From the NCBI GenBank assembly GCA_049302755.1, contig JBAQMK010000002.1:62001-126000 (forward strand): a stretch of 64,000 bases of DNA, written 5' to 3'. Below, piece by piece: positions 27,090 to 36,240 of this stretch. Both the position numbers and the translations under genes were made by a program. A model generated the notes under the pieces. The model had not been told where the DNA came from. It did no database searches and worked only from the letters and a program-made list of their open reading frames with translations. Within the stretch, counting starts at the first letter, position 1. Each line of letters opens with the position of its first letter. This stretch comes from UBA2211 sp049302755. GTDB taxonomy: Bacteria > Patescibacteriota > Minisyncoccia > Minisyncoccales > Minisyncoccaceae.

Positions 27090-28526
27090 ATGCCGGTAAT
27101 TTTTTTAGACAAAGAAAAAATTAGGACAATGCTGAGGGATATCAAAGAAGCTGAGGGGGTTGATATTTATCCCAAGGGAAACGAAATTGAAGAAGTAACC
27201 CAAAGCTTTATTGCGGAAAAAAGAGAGGAACCGATTCCTTCAGAGCCTAATTTTACAGCACCAGAAAAAATAGAAACCGCGCCCGAACAAGGCCCTCTTT
27301 CTGTGGAGGAAGAAACTAAAAAAGCCGAAGATTTCGCTTACGAATTAGCTCTCTCAACTAATAAAAGTGAGGACAATGTAAAACAGGTAATCGAAGAGAA
27401 AGGACCAGTGGAACAAACCGAAGAAGCTCCGGTCGCTTTTATGAACATTCCTGAGCCTGAACCAGAACCTGAACCGGAAAAACCGATGGAAGAACAAATT
27501 CCTGAAGCTTTGCCTATTGAAGAAGAACCTGCACCAGAGCCTAAAGAGATAGAATTAGATATCCCAGAAAAACTACCCAGCGCTAAAGATTTAGGATTGG
27601 AAGAGGCAGAAAGAATACCGAGTGCAGAAGAATTGGGATTAGAAGAAGCAAAGCAAAAAGAAACTGAAGAAATAGTGGAGATTAATGAAGATGAAGAAAA
27701 ATTAGCCAGAATTGACGAACAGACTCTTGAATTAGAAGAAGCTTTGAAAGATGTTAATGAAGAAAAAGCTCCTTTCGAACAAAGAAAAAAAGAAATTGAA
27801 GAAGAGATAGAAAACATTAAAAAGAAATTGGAATTGGTTTTGGAAAAGAAGCTCAGAACCGATGAAATCAAAAAAGATTTGGAACAAAAGGAAGCTCTGG
27901 CCCAGACACCGGAAGAAAAAAGAGCTGTCGAGAAAGAAAGATGGAGAGTGGAAGACGAGAGAAACAATATTGAAAAAGAAAAATACGAAAAAGAAGATGA
28001 AATCAAATCATTAAGACTTCAAATAAGGGAGTGTGATTTGAATGCAGAAAAAGTAATGGCGAAAGAAAAAGATACTCTCCAACAGCTAGAAATATTAAAG
28101 AGAGACAAGAATAGAATCGTTCTGGGAAGAACAAAAAAAGACCTGGAAGAAAGATTGAAACCTTTGAATCAATCGGTTGAAGATATTAAAAAAGAAATGT
28201 TTGAAAATACCAAGCAAAGAGACAAATCAGATAAAGGATTGGCCGATATTGCTTTAAAAGAAAAAGCTATCGAAGATGAAATTAAGATTCTCGAAAGAAG
28301 ACAGGAAGAAACGACCGATGAGGTGATTCTAAGAGATATCGAATTAAGAAGAAGAACCAATGAAGAAAAAAGAAGAGCCTTAGAAAAAGACCGCTGGGAA
28401 ATAGAGGATAGGGTAAGAGACTTTGAAACAACCAGGAAAATCATCAAAGAAAAATACCAGGAAGTTTCCGCCCAGATCAGGCAAATCAAGGATGAGCTAA
28501 TAAGTATTGAACAAAAAGTAAAATAA
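27090..28526 (+). CDS. Glu-rich, coiled-coil protein of unknown function
   Basis: 478 residues, very rich in Glu, Lys and Pro. Residues about 30-200 are low-complexity, with a PEPEPEPEPEKP run and repeated (P)SAEELGLEEA-type units. Residues about 200-470 form a long predicted coiled coil of E/K/R heptads. There is no signal peptide or membrane helix. It is followed by a 35-residue membrane protein and a DksA/TraR-like gene in tight order. Function not recognised; a cytoplasmic scaffold or segregation-type filament is only a guess. Confidence 0.75.
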   Translation: MPVIFLDKEKIRTMLRDIKEAEGVDIYPKGNEIEEVTQSFIAEKREEPIPSEPNFTAPEKIETAPEQGPLSVEEETKKAEDFAYELALSTNKSEDNVKQVIEEKGPVEQTEEAPVAFMNIPEPEPEPEPEKPMEEQIPEALPIEEEPAPEPKEIELDIPEKLPSAKDLGLEEAERIPSAEELGLEEAKQKETEEIVEINEDEEKLARIDEQTLELEEALKDVNEEKAPFEQRKKEIEEEIENIKKKLELVLEKKLRTDEIKKDLEQKEALAQTPEEKRAVEKERWRVEDERNNIEKEKYEKEDEIKSLRLQIRECDLNAEKVMAKEKDTLQQLEILKRDKNRIVLGRTKKDLEERLKPLNQSVEDIKKEMFENTKQRDKSDKGLADIALKEKAIEDEIKILERRQEETTDEVILRDIELRRRTNEEKRRALEKDRWEIEDRVRDFETTRKIIKEKYQEVSAQIRQIKDELISIEQKVK

Positions 28527-28531
28527 TAAAC

Positions 28532-28639
28532 ATGGCCAAGAAACAAACCCCGACTTTTAAAATATTAGTGAGATTAGTAATCGCAATAATATTTTTCTTG
28601 GTGGTTGCAGCCATTCTTAAAATATTAAACATCATATGA
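28532..28639 (+). CDS. 35-residue single-pass membrane protein
   Basis: Begins MAKKQTPTFKILVRL and continues as a hydrophobic helix (VIAIIFFLVVAAILKIL). The TGA stop overlaps the ATG of the next gene (ATGA), and it starts 5 bp after the previous stop, which supports it being real. Basic N-terminus and one helix suggest inner-membrane insertion with the N-terminus inside. No function recognised. Confidence 0.65.
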   Translation: MAKKQTPTFKILVRLVIAIIFFLVVAAILKILNII

Positions 28640-29031
28640 CACCAGAATTCATCGCTCAAAGAAAAGAAGCTTTAGAGAAAAAGAAAATAGATATAGAAGA
28701 ACAATTGAAGACCTTTGCCAAGAAAACCAGCGAAGATAATTGGCAAACCGAATTCCCTCAATTAACCGACACTCCGGAAGATAAAGTTGATGAGGTAGAG
28801 GAGTATGAAAATCTTTTACCGGTTGAACATTCTTTAGAGGAAAACTTGAGGGATATAAACATCGCTTTGGAAAAGATAGAGCAGGGGACATACGGCAAAT
28901 GCGACTGCGGATGTGATGGTTGTGAATGCGAGATACCCGAAGAAAGACTGATTGCCTTGCCCGAAGCCAAAACCTGTACCACTTGCAACTGCAAAAATAA
29001 CGAATGTGACTGCAAAAAAGAAGGGAAATAG
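28636..29031 (+). CDS. TraR/DksA-type C4 zinc-finger protein
   Basis: 131 residues. An N-terminal helical hairpin (about 5-85) is followed by GTYGKCDCGCDGCEC, IPEERLIALPEAKTC and TTC, the C4 finger pattern of DksA/TraR, but with several additional cysteines and an unusually Cys-rich tail (CNCKNNECDC). DksA-type proteins bind RNA polymerase through its secondary channel; whether this one does is inference. Translationally coupled (ATGA) to the small membrane protein. Confidence 0.78.
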   Translation: MTPEFIAQRKEALEKKKIDIEEQLKTFAKKTSEDNWQTEFPQLTDTPEDKVDEVEEYENLLPVEHSLEENLRDINIALEKIEQGTYGKCDCGCDGCECEIPEERLIALPEAKTCTTCNCKNNECDCKKEGK

Positions 29032-29056
29032 CCCTTTCTTTTTTTATATCAAAAAA

Positions 29057-29072
29057 CCGGACTCCTGTCCGG
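29057..29072 (-). terminator. Terminator of the LysM-M23 gene
   Basis: Minus strand: CCGGAC and GTCCGG pair across a 4-base loop and are followed by a run of six T, 10 bp after the gene's stop codon. Confidence 0.8.
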
Positions 29073-29081
29073 CTTAATTAA

Positions 29082-30104
29082 TTAATAAGAAATCTTGCTT
29101 CCTCGTCCGTAAGCGGTTAAAGGATTGGCTGCGCCTCTGGTTTCAAAATGCAAATGAGAGCCGGTTCCGCCCACTCCTCTAACGGTTCGGCCGGTATTGC
29201 CCATATATCCGATAACCTGTCCTTGAGAAACAGTGGCTCCTGATTCAATGCCTCTGGCGATAAAGCTTAGGTGGGCATAAAGGGTTACCACTCCGTTCGG
29301 ATGAAGAATAGTAATATAGTTTCCATAAGGCCATTTATTCTTGGCAATCTGTACTTGCCCTCCGGCTGCAGCCACAACTGGCGTTCCGATCGCATTAGAA
29401 ATATCTACAGCGGTATAATAAGTCTTTCCGCCGGAACTGTATGAATAATGAGCTCCCTGGGTAATTGTTCCAACGGTTGGAACAATGAAATAAGAATTAG
29501 GAAGAACAACCTGGGCATAATTCTGGGTCGGGGTATTGGTTGTCGGGGCAGATTGTTTAGGCATTTTGCCGTTAGGAATAATCAAAACATCTCCGATATA
29601 TACCTCTCCGGAAGAAGACAGACTGTTATAGCTGATAATCTCTTCTTTGTCCGCACTGTAAGTTTTAGCAATTGCGGCAATGGTTTCTCCTTTTTCCACC
29701 ATATGGATAATGCCGTTAACCGGTAAAATTAAAAGCTCTTGGCCGGGTTGGATTTTAGTCGTATCCAATTCGTTAGCCAAGAGAATGGTTTCAATTGAAA
29801 TATTGTATAATTCGGCAATTGAAGAAAGAGTTTCTCCTTTTTCCACGATGTGTTTAATAATATCTTTGCTTTCCGTTTCTTCATCAAACAAAGACCCTAA
29901 GGTCTCCGATGAAACAAACAGGGGAGAGGGCAAGGCAGCTAAAATATTTCCCTGTTCAAAGATTAGATTATTGGTAATCGGTTGGAAGGCTGATTCAAGA
30001 CTCAAGAAGCTGTTCTGAAGCTTAGAAACGCTCGTTTTAGAGGTGTTTATATCCTGGTTAAGGAAAGTATTACCCCAAACGCAAAAAAGTACGAAAAAGG
30101 CCAA
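29082..30104 (-). CDS. LysM-M23 (LytM-like) cell-wall protein
   Basis: Two LysM repeats (VEKGETLSSIAELYNIS and VEKGETIAAIAKTYSAD, about residues 90-185) followed by an M23 domain (about 215-335). The M23 zinc site is incomplete: where H-x3-D is expected the sequence is YTAVD, so the first His is Tyr, whereas YAHLS and SHLHFE are intact. It may be a LytM-type activator rather than a peptidase. The listed start is a TTG that falls inside the membrane helix. The frame remains open upstream to 30230 and encodes a basic KKIKKTIGRIGKKR stretch before that helix, but contains no ATG, GTG or TTG, so the true start is unresolved. Confidence 0.85.
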   Translation of the reverse strand: MAFFVLFCVWGNTFLNQDINTSKTSVSKLQNSFLSLESAFQPITNNLIFEQGNILAALPSPLFVSSETLGSLFDEETESKDIIKHIVEKGETLSSIAELYNISIETILLANELDTTKIQPGQELLILPVNGIIHMVEKGETIAAIAKTYSADKEEIISYNSLSSSGEVYIGDVLIIPNGKMPKQSAPTTNTPTQNYAQVVLPNSYFIVPTVGTITQGAHYSYSSGGKTYYTAVDISNAIGTPVVAAAGGQVQIAKNKWPYGNYITILHPNGVVTLYAHLSFIARGIESGATVSQGQVIGYMGNTGRTVRGVGGTGSHLHFETRGAANPLTAYGRGSKISY

Positions 30105-30247
30105 AAAGAGCCTTTTTTTACCGATTCTACCGATAGTTTTCTTAATTTTTTTTTGAATAAGAATAATCCAGAGTTGCAGGGTTTCTATTAAAAATCCTAC
30201 AAAAGTTAATAATTCATAATTCCAGACAATCTATCTGGATACCATAT

Positions 30248-30275
30248 ATTTTAGACCTATCCACCCATATGTCAA
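30248..30275 (-). promoter_or_regulatory. Promoter of the LysM-M23 gene
   Basis: Minus-strand TTGACA (30270-30275), 16 bp, TAAAAT (30248-30253). Transcription would start near 30241, just upstream of where the open frame begins (30230), which supports an N-terminus longer than the TTG start at 30104. Confidence 0.55.
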
Positions 30276-30326
30276 GAAATCTTTCCACATGAAATCAACA
30301 CCCTTTTATTAATCAATCCGGTCAGG

Positions 30327-30332
30327 TATAAT
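30327..30332 (+). promoter_or_regulatory. Leaderless -10 box of rsmA
   Basis: TATAAT followed by exactly six bases and the ATG at 30339. The -35 at the right distance is weak (TTTTAT at 30304-30309). Confidence 0.55.
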
Positions 30333-30338
30333 ACCCTT

Positions 30339-31142
30339 ATGAACACTGTTAGACTTAAAAAAGGACTCGGTCAAAACCTCTTGAAAGACCAGAACCAGAT
30401 TAGGAAGATTATGGCTTCAATTGGCCTCTCTCACGATGATGTTATCTTAGAAATCGGACCGGGACTAGGGGCGATAACCTTAGAAATGGCTAAAATCGCC
30501 AAGAAGGTTGCTTGTATTGAAAAAGACCGGGAAATGGTTGATGCCTTAAATCAAAAACTCAAAGAGGAAAACATTAAAAACGTGGAAATTATCAATGAAG
30601 ACATCCTTAAGCTATTTAGTAACGACAAACTGAATGTTAAGGTTAAAAAATACAAGATTGTCGCCAATATTCCTTATTACTTAACCTCAATTTTAATCAG
30701 AAACTTGTTGGAAATTAAAAATCCGCCTGAAGATATCTTTTTAATGATTCAGAAGGAGGTAGGAGAGAGAATCTGTGCCAAACCTGGTGATATGTCTATC
30801 TTATCTATTGCCGTCCAGTATTATGCCAACCCCAAGATATTATTCACCGTTCCCAAAGGCTGTTTTTTACCTTCTCCTAAAATAGACAGTGTTTTTATCC
30901 GTATTACCCCAAAAGGAGTCAATAAAAACGATGAATTCTTTAAATTAATTAAAGCCGGATTTTCTCATCCGAGAAAACAATTAATCGGTAACTTATACAG
31001 CCAATTAAAAATAGATAAAGAGATGATAAAAAAATGGCTTGAAGATAATAATCTCAAGCCGGGGGAGAGAGCAGAAGTATTGTCTTTATCCCAATGGGAT
31101 TCTCTATTTACTTTACTAAAGAAAAGATTACAAAAGATTTAG
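30339..31142 (+). CDS. rsmA: 16S rRNA dimethyladenosine transferase RsmA/KsgA
   Basis: 267 residues. Dimethylates two adjacent adenines in the 3'-terminal hairpin of 16S rRNA. SAM-binding motif I EIGPGLGAITLEMA (about 47-60), acidic VACIEKDREM, IINEDILKLF, and catalytic NIPYYLTS (motif IV). N-terminal KKGLGQNLLKD is typical. Its last 35 bp overlap the convergent gene on the other strand. Confidence 0.97.
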   Translation: MNTVRLKKGLGQNLLKDQNQIRKIMASIGLSHDDVILEIGPGLGAITLEMAKIAKKVACIEKDREMVDALNQKLKEENIKNVEIINEDILKLFSNDKLNVKVKKYKIVANIPYYLTSILIRNLLEIKNPPEDIFLMIQKEVGERICAKPGDMSILSIAVQYYANPKILFTVPKGCFLPSPKIDSVFIRITPKGVNKNDEFFKLIKAGFSHPRKQLIGNLYSQLKIDKEMIKKWLEDNNLKPGERAEVLSLSQWDSLFTLLKKRLQKI

Positions 31143-32214
31143 GGGTAAAGTTAGATTCATATTTCTTGTCGTTGATATTAAAAACATAGCTATATTTAAC
31201 CACATTGACACAACCAGTATCATTGGTTTCAATGTAGTGACATCTTCCAGCTTCCTGAGCGCCGGTGGCTTTGAATAATATACCCAAACCATCTCCGGCT
31301 TCTATCGACATAATATCTCCCTTGAAATCGGGACAAGCTTCTTTAAGGTTTTTGAATCCACTGCCACCAGTAATATCACAATCATCGTATTTCTTCTTTT
31401 TACAGGTTATCCCGTATTCATCGGTCCTGTCTTTGCAATTAATAGTGTTATAAATCCTGATACTTCCCGAACCTCCGTCAGTTTTAAAAACAAGCATTGA
31501 AGCCAACTTATCCCTGCCAATCGGAGGATAGTTTTCCTTGTCATTAACCGCAACGTCTAAGTCAGGAACATTACTGAGTGTATACGAACAATTTCCTCTT
31601 AAATCAGAACCGGAACCTTCGGTACTGTCTTCTTTAGCAGCGTAAAGAACGGCGCCAAAGCTGAATTCTTCAGTCGGATTGTTGAATTTAATTGATTCAG
31701 CTTTATTACTAAAATTACTTTCTAAAAAGCCCCCCATGGTTTTAGTAACCCTTACCGGCTCTTCATTTTCACTGGAAGCATAATTAGTTAAATCATATAA
31801 ATAAATACCTGAACCCTCGGGAATGACTATTTCTTTATCGGGAGTCTTTTCTAATTGGCTGATTTTAATACTCGTTAATTGAGAATTGATAATGTTTAAA
31901 ATCATGAAAGCTGCAAGAAGGATCGTTAATCCTAAAAAGGCATTCTTTATTTTGTTTTTTGCGCTATCAAGTTTGGCCGGCTCTCCACGAGCAGAAACGT
32001 AATCAATTCCGGCTGCAAACAAAACCGCTCCGGCAATAAAAGCTCCGGCCGCAATAGATAGATTAAAAAGATAAACAACGTAGGTGGCCGCTGAAGTTCC
32101 TTCTTCATTAATATTAACGCCACCGATTTCCGGATATTGTATTGCTGCCAAAACAGGGGAGATGAATAATATTCCAAATAAAGAAAGATAAATTATTGTT
32201 TTAATATTTTTCAT
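31108..32214 (-). CDS. VirB2-like membrane anchor with beta-gamma-crystallin-like ectodomain (368 aa)
   Basis: Signal peptide (about 1-23), IQYPEIGGVNINE, then two membrane helices flanking SARGEPAKLDSAKNKIKN (the VirB2-like polar turn), then an ectodomain of about 240 residues. That region repeats the layout of its neighbour: IYLYD, CSYTLSNVPDLD and a spot (GRDKLASMLVFK) aligned with the calcium-clamp of the neighbour but without its acidic pair. Several cysteines suggest disulfides. It is last of four coupled genes (1-bp gaps). Role unknown; a surface protein associated with a type IV-like system is inferred from the anchor only. Confidence 0.72.
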   Translation of the reverse strand: MKNIKTIIYLSLFGILFISPVLAAIQYPEIGGVNINEEGTSAATYVVYLFNLSIAAGAFIAGAVLFAAGIDYVSARGEPAKLDSAKNKIKNAFLGLTILLAAFMILNIINSQLTSIKISQLEKTPDKEIVIPEGSGIYLYDLTNYASSENEEPVRVTKTMGGFLESNFSNKAESIKFNNPTEEFSFGAVLYAAKEDSTEGSGSDLRGNCSYTLSNVPDLDVAVNDKENYPPIGRDKLASMLVFKTDGGSGSIRIYNTINCKDRTDEYGITCKKKKYDDCDITGGSGFKNLKEACPDFKGDIMSIEAGDGLGILFKATGAQEAGRCHYIETNDTGCVNVVKYSYVFNINDKKYESNFTPKSFVIFSLVK

Positions 32215-32215
32215 T

Positions 32216-33538
32216 TTAGTTTTCCGGTACGATTATATATGATTGCGGGGTCGTTCCTCCGACCGTAAAGATATGGGTATCCAATATTGAAGACAAACAG
32301 GTTCCTCCTCCTAAAGATTCTTTATTGAAATACATACAGTATGTTTTTTCGTCTCCCGCTTGTTTCTTGGAAGTACTTAGAATTAATCCGGCTGCACCAG
32401 TGATTTCAAAAGACATTACTTCATCGCCAGACTCAAAATTAGAACAACTTTCAGAAATATCCACCTGACCACTGGCAACACTGGTTATCGGTATATGACA
32501 AGCCTTGATTTGCTTAGTTGGGTCGGTATCTGATTTTCCACAATTAACCTTGGTGTACAATATGATTTCTCCTCTCTTTTGGCTGATTGCTTCCTGGTTT
32601 AAGTTAGATTTTGCAACAATAATTGAAGAAATTTCATCATCTCCTATAGCATCAGTGTAATATCCGCTATATCCAGTATCCATATCAGGAACAGACTGAC
32701 CGACAAAAGCACATCTTCCTTGATAGTTTTGATCTTTAAAAACAATAGCGGAATATTGAAGCTGCTGTTTGTCTTGATCGGGATTAATTATTTCTATTGA
32801 CCTGGTAAAATTATCAAAGCTATTTGTTTTAGATAAATCAGATATGCTGGTCGAAGTAAAAAGGGGATAACTTTTTACCCTCGGGGTATAACTATTGTCG
32901 TCATACAAATAAATTCCGGCGTTGTTCAGTAAAAAATAAAGTGATTTTGCTCCGGAAATACTCCCATCACAAGGACCATTCTTGCAATCAATTTGAGTTA
33001 TCGTTCCTTTATAGTCCGGTTCAGAATAGAGATAAACTCTCAGCAAATAATCTTCGGGAAAATTCCAGCTTAAGGTGCTTATAATCGTGTCCTCGATATT
33101 TGTCTGGTTCGCATCGATACATTTCTGTTTTACTTTATCATCGGAAGCCTGCTTGACTGAGACTGTTATACCGTGTTCACATTTCAAATCATCTATTTTA
33201 ATGGTAAGCAGTTGGTCATTAATGGTATTAAGAATCAAATAGCAGCCAACGAGGACGGCTACCCCGAAAAGGGTATTGGCAATCTTTCCTTTAGATGATT
33301 CTATCTTACTCGGATTTCCGGCAGCGGTAACCCATTCGATGCCGGCCATAACCATCATGATAACGGCGGCAAAAGCACCCAGAGCAATTGCTAAATTAAA
33401 AAAATAAACAATGTATTGAGCGGCTGTGGTTGATTCGGAAATTGTAATTCCACCGATTTCCGGATATTGCATTGCCGCAAAAACAGGGAAGGCAATAAAA
33501 AATAAAAATAATGTAGTGGTTATTGTTTTAATATTCAT
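32216..33538 (-). CDS. VirB2-like membrane anchor with beta-gamma-crystallin-like ectodomain (440 aa)
   Basis: Signal peptide (about 1-22, ending VFAA), MQYPEIGGITISES, two membrane helices around TAAGNPSKIESSKGKIAN, then about 300 exterior residues. The ectodomain contains beta-gamma-crystallin-like features: VYLYSEPDYKGT, CAFVGQSVPDMD and the calcium double-clamp DDEISS (consensus N/D-N/D-x-x-S/T-S), plus a probable second, weaker unit. The crystallin reading rests on motif pattern only. It sits 1 bp from each neighbour in the operon and is a clear paralogue of the 368-aa protein. Confidence 0.74.
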   Translation of the reverse strand: MNIKTITTTLFLFFIAFPVFAAMQYPEIGGITISESTTAAQYIVYFFNLAIALGAFAAVIMMVMAGIEWVTAAGNPSKIESSKGKIANTLFGVAVLVGCYLILNTINDQLLTIKIDDLKCEHGITVSVKQASDDKVKQKCIDANQTNIEDTIISTLSWNFPEDYLLRVYLYSEPDYKGTITQIDCKNGPCDGSISGAKSLYFLLNNAGIYLYDDNSYTPRVKSYPLFTSTSISDLSKTNSFDNFTRSIEIINPDQDKQQLQYSAIVFKDQNYQGRCAFVGQSVPDMDTGYSGYYTDAIGDDEISSIIVAKSNLNQEAISQKRGEIILYTKVNCGKSDTDPTKQIKACHIPITSVASGQVDISESCSNFESGDEVMSFEITGAAGLILSTSKKQAGDEKTYCMYFNKESLGGGTCLSSILDTHIFTVGGTTPQSYIIVPEN

Positions 33539-33539
33539 A

Positions 33540-36239
33540 TTATTGGCAGCAATAATAATTATCCATATAATTTTTAGTAATTGTTAAACAGCCCGGATTC
33601 TCTGCGGTTCCCGTACGATTGATGTTATAGAAACAAATTTCTTTTTCTTGGTCGGTTAAATTATCACTATTGTAAGGATAACAATTAATATATTTGATTC
33701 CTTCAGCAATATCTTCGTCTACTGGGTCTCCTAATTTAAGGAAGGGGAATTCGGGAATAACAACCAGTCCGGTATTAGAAGTATTGGAAGCTTCGTAACA
33801 GCTCAAAACTCTGACGTTATCGGCGGTTTGCTTGTAGGGGATAGTGTATCCCTTAACGCATCCGTTTAATCTTTCTCTTGAATCCTTAAGCATGTCAAAC
33901 AAATCAAACCTCTTTTCAATATTAAGCTTCTTATTCAATCCTGCGTTGCAAGTAAGGGGAGTAAGATCCCAAAGCAAATAACTAGGACAAACAAGACCGA
34001 TTAATTTTGTAGTCGGGACATATTCATATTCTACATCGTCCTTTATTTCTTTGACCTGGGCCATTTCAAATAATATTACTTCTCTCATTTCCATCTTCTG
34101 GACGTACCCTACCTTGCTTTTCATAATCTCTCTTGATTTTTCCTCATTAGTATCTTCTGTCTCTTCAAGACATGATCTTTGAATTTCTCTATCTTGATAC
34201 ATATTCTTCATGAGATTACAAAGATTTCTATAAGGACAGGTCCAATAATCTTCTTCGGGCTTAGGAACTTTTGGACACTCTTCTTCACAACAACTACTAC
34301 ATCCTCCATATGATTTTGTTTCTTTTATAAGACATGAACTCACGTGTCCCATTTGGTCCATCTGCTCTTCTTCTGGATCGTCACAAACAGTTTCAAATGG
34401 TTCACATTTTTGACAAGATCTTCCCTCAACCCCGGCACAACAGCAATATTTATCATCACAATCACATTTTGGATGTATACAAATATTTGATGTATCAGGA
34501 CTACTATTGGTGCAATTACCAGCGCTGCAACTATCGGGAAAATTAGATATTGCCATTCCCGTACTAAACATTCCCTGGACTTCTTCTTTAAGCTTTTCTA
34601 TCCTTCTTGAAACTTCTTTGCCCCAGGCTTGGGTATAGTCAACCGTTTCTCCAATACGAATAACTCCTCCGTACATTTCATTTTCAATAATCTGAGTTTC
34701 AAGGTTACATTTATCATCGCTACTGTCGATTACCTGATTTTCTCCCTTATAATCAGAATTGTATTTTTCACCGTAATAGAAGGTTGCTGGATCTCCGGCA
34801 TACGAATAAAATTCCTTGCATGCATCAAGCTCAAAAAGTCCGGTTGCTTTTTCACAGCTTGCGGCAAAAACATCACCAGATTCAACATCTTCTTTTGTCA
34901 CATCCATTCTGCAAACCCTCTTTTTAAGACTCATCTCGTATTCATTGTCTTCTTCCGGACAAACATATCCAAGCTTAGGATCATATCCTGATTTTGTGCA
35001 GTTAGCGGTTCGGCAATACCTGGAAATATTGTAATAGACTTCGGTTTCAAATTCTTTCACACCGACAGTAACATCGTCTTTTGTTTGAACGTTGTTATAT
35101 ATTTCAGCTAAAGTTAACTTCTCTCCGTATTCCTTTGTTTTTAATTCTGCGTCTTCCAGTGCTCCGATTTGCTTATCATAATAATCCTTAAATTCTTGCA
35201 ATCTTTCGATTCCCAACTTAATAGTAAAAAGATTAAACGGCTGTTCCTTTTTTATTAATGGGGGCTGACCGTTAACTTCTTCATAGCAAATCTGGTCCGG
35301 TTTGCTTCCGTCCATCAATTGTTTAATTTCTTGCTTTTTACAGTTTATTGCCAACCTATTATCACAAGTATCGTATTGATACTGTTTAACTTCTTTACCG
35401 TTATTGTATCCAACAATCTCGCAAGGATTTAAAGATGAAGAACTACAGGAAGTATTATATGGATCTAATCGTGAACAACCCGTATTAGCGCCTCCGCAAC
35501 ATTGGCAATAAGTGGTACCTCTCCAACAGCCAAGACCGGTATTAGAACAATCTGATCCTTCAATCTTGTATTCTTCCTCGTGGGGAGGAAGATAACTGTA
35601 ATACGCTCTCTTACAAGTACAGTTAATTTTCATTAAAGCATCCAACTGTTTTTGTCCAGCAACCAAAGTATTCAAATGAACTTCTATTTTTTTCTTAATT
35701 GCATCATCTAAAAGCTTGATGCAATAGAACATATCCTTATTAAGAATAATATCTTTTTCGGTTATCTTTCCGTCTTTGTTTTTATCAACTGTATTGGCAA
35801 TGATTAATTGACCGTCATCATCGTAAGCTTCGTGCTCGTATTCGTAACAGGGGACTTTATTCTTGGTTGATGAAGTACCAATTAGAATCGCTTCGGTTAG
35901 TGTTCCGATTGGTATTTCTTCAAACTGATAATTCTTGGCATTTTCCGGATTATCACCTGGAGTAATTATAGGAATAGTTATTCCAGTTGTGCCCAAAGAA
36001 ATATTCTCGATTTTTACCAAATCGGGATTAATTGTTGTTAGAAGAATATATGAAGTTAGAAGAATTGTTAAACCGAGAAAAGAATTAATGATTTTTTGTT
36101 TGGCATCTTGTGTTTCTGAAGGATTGCCACGAGACTCAACCATTTTTATTCCCGCCGCAACAATAACAATGAAAGCTAAAACAGCGGCCATGCCCAGAGA
36201 AAAGTTGAAGAGATAGATTACAGCTTCTGAAAATGCCAT
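33540..36239 (-). CDS. VirB2-like membrane anchor with very large Cys-rich ectodomain (899 aa)
   Basis: Starts directly in the first membrane helix (MAFSEAVIYLFNFSLG), aligning with the anchors of the two downstream genes but lacking their signal peptide; an in-frame TAG 18 bp upstream rules out a longer start. The polar turn is SRGNPSETQDAKQK. About 800 residues follow that are rich in Cys, Glu and Lys, with clusters such as CQCCGGANTGC, CDCDDKYCCCAG and CSSCCEEECP, suggesting many disulfides or metal sites. One stretch (TVDKNKDGKITEKD, about residue 150) looks like a single EF-hand/dockerin-type calcium loop. No enzyme family recognised. Presumably exposed on the outside. Confidence 0.72.
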   Translation of the reverse strand: MAFSEAVIYLFNFSLGMAAVLAFIVIVAAGIKMVESRGNPSETQDAKQKIINSFLGLTILLTSYILLTTINPDLVKIENISLGTTGITIPIITPGDNPENAKNYQFEEIPIGTLTEAILIGTSSTKNKVPCYEYEHEAYDDDGQLIIANTVDKNKDGKITEKDIILNKDMFYCIKLLDDAIKKKIEVHLNTLVAGQKQLDALMKINCTCKRAYYSYLPPHEEEYKIEGSDCSNTGLGCWRGTTYCQCCGGANTGCSRLDPYNTSCSSSSLNPCEIVGYNNGKEVKQYQYDTCDNRLAINCKKQEIKQLMDGSKPDQICYEEVNGQPPLIKKEQPFNLFTIKLGIERLQEFKDYYDKQIGALEDAELKTKEYGEKLTLAEIYNNVQTKDDVTVGVKEFETEVYYNISRYCRTANCTKSGYDPKLGYVCPEEDNEYEMSLKKRVCRMDVTKEDVESGDVFAASCEKATGLFELDACKEFYSYAGDPATFYYGEKYNSDYKGENQVIDSSDDKCNLETQIIENEMYGGVIRIGETVDYTQAWGKEVSRRIEKLKEEVQGMFSTGMAISNFPDSCSAGNCTNSSPDTSNICIHPKCDCDDKYCCCAGVEGRSCQKCEPFETVCDDPEEEQMDQMGHVSSCLIKETKSYGGCSSCCEEECPKVPKPEEDYWTCPYRNLCNLMKNMYQDREIQRSCLEETEDTNEEKSREIMKSKVGYVQKMEMREVILFEMAQVKEIKDDVEYEYVPTTKLIGLVCPSYLLWDLTPLTCNAGLNKKLNIEKRFDLFDMLKDSRERLNGCVKGYTIPYKQTADNVRVLSCYEASNTSNTGLVVIPEFPFLKLGDPVDEDIAEGIKYINCYPYNSDNLTDQEKEICFYNINRTGTAENPGCLTITKNYMDNYYCCQ

Positions 36240-36240
36240 A

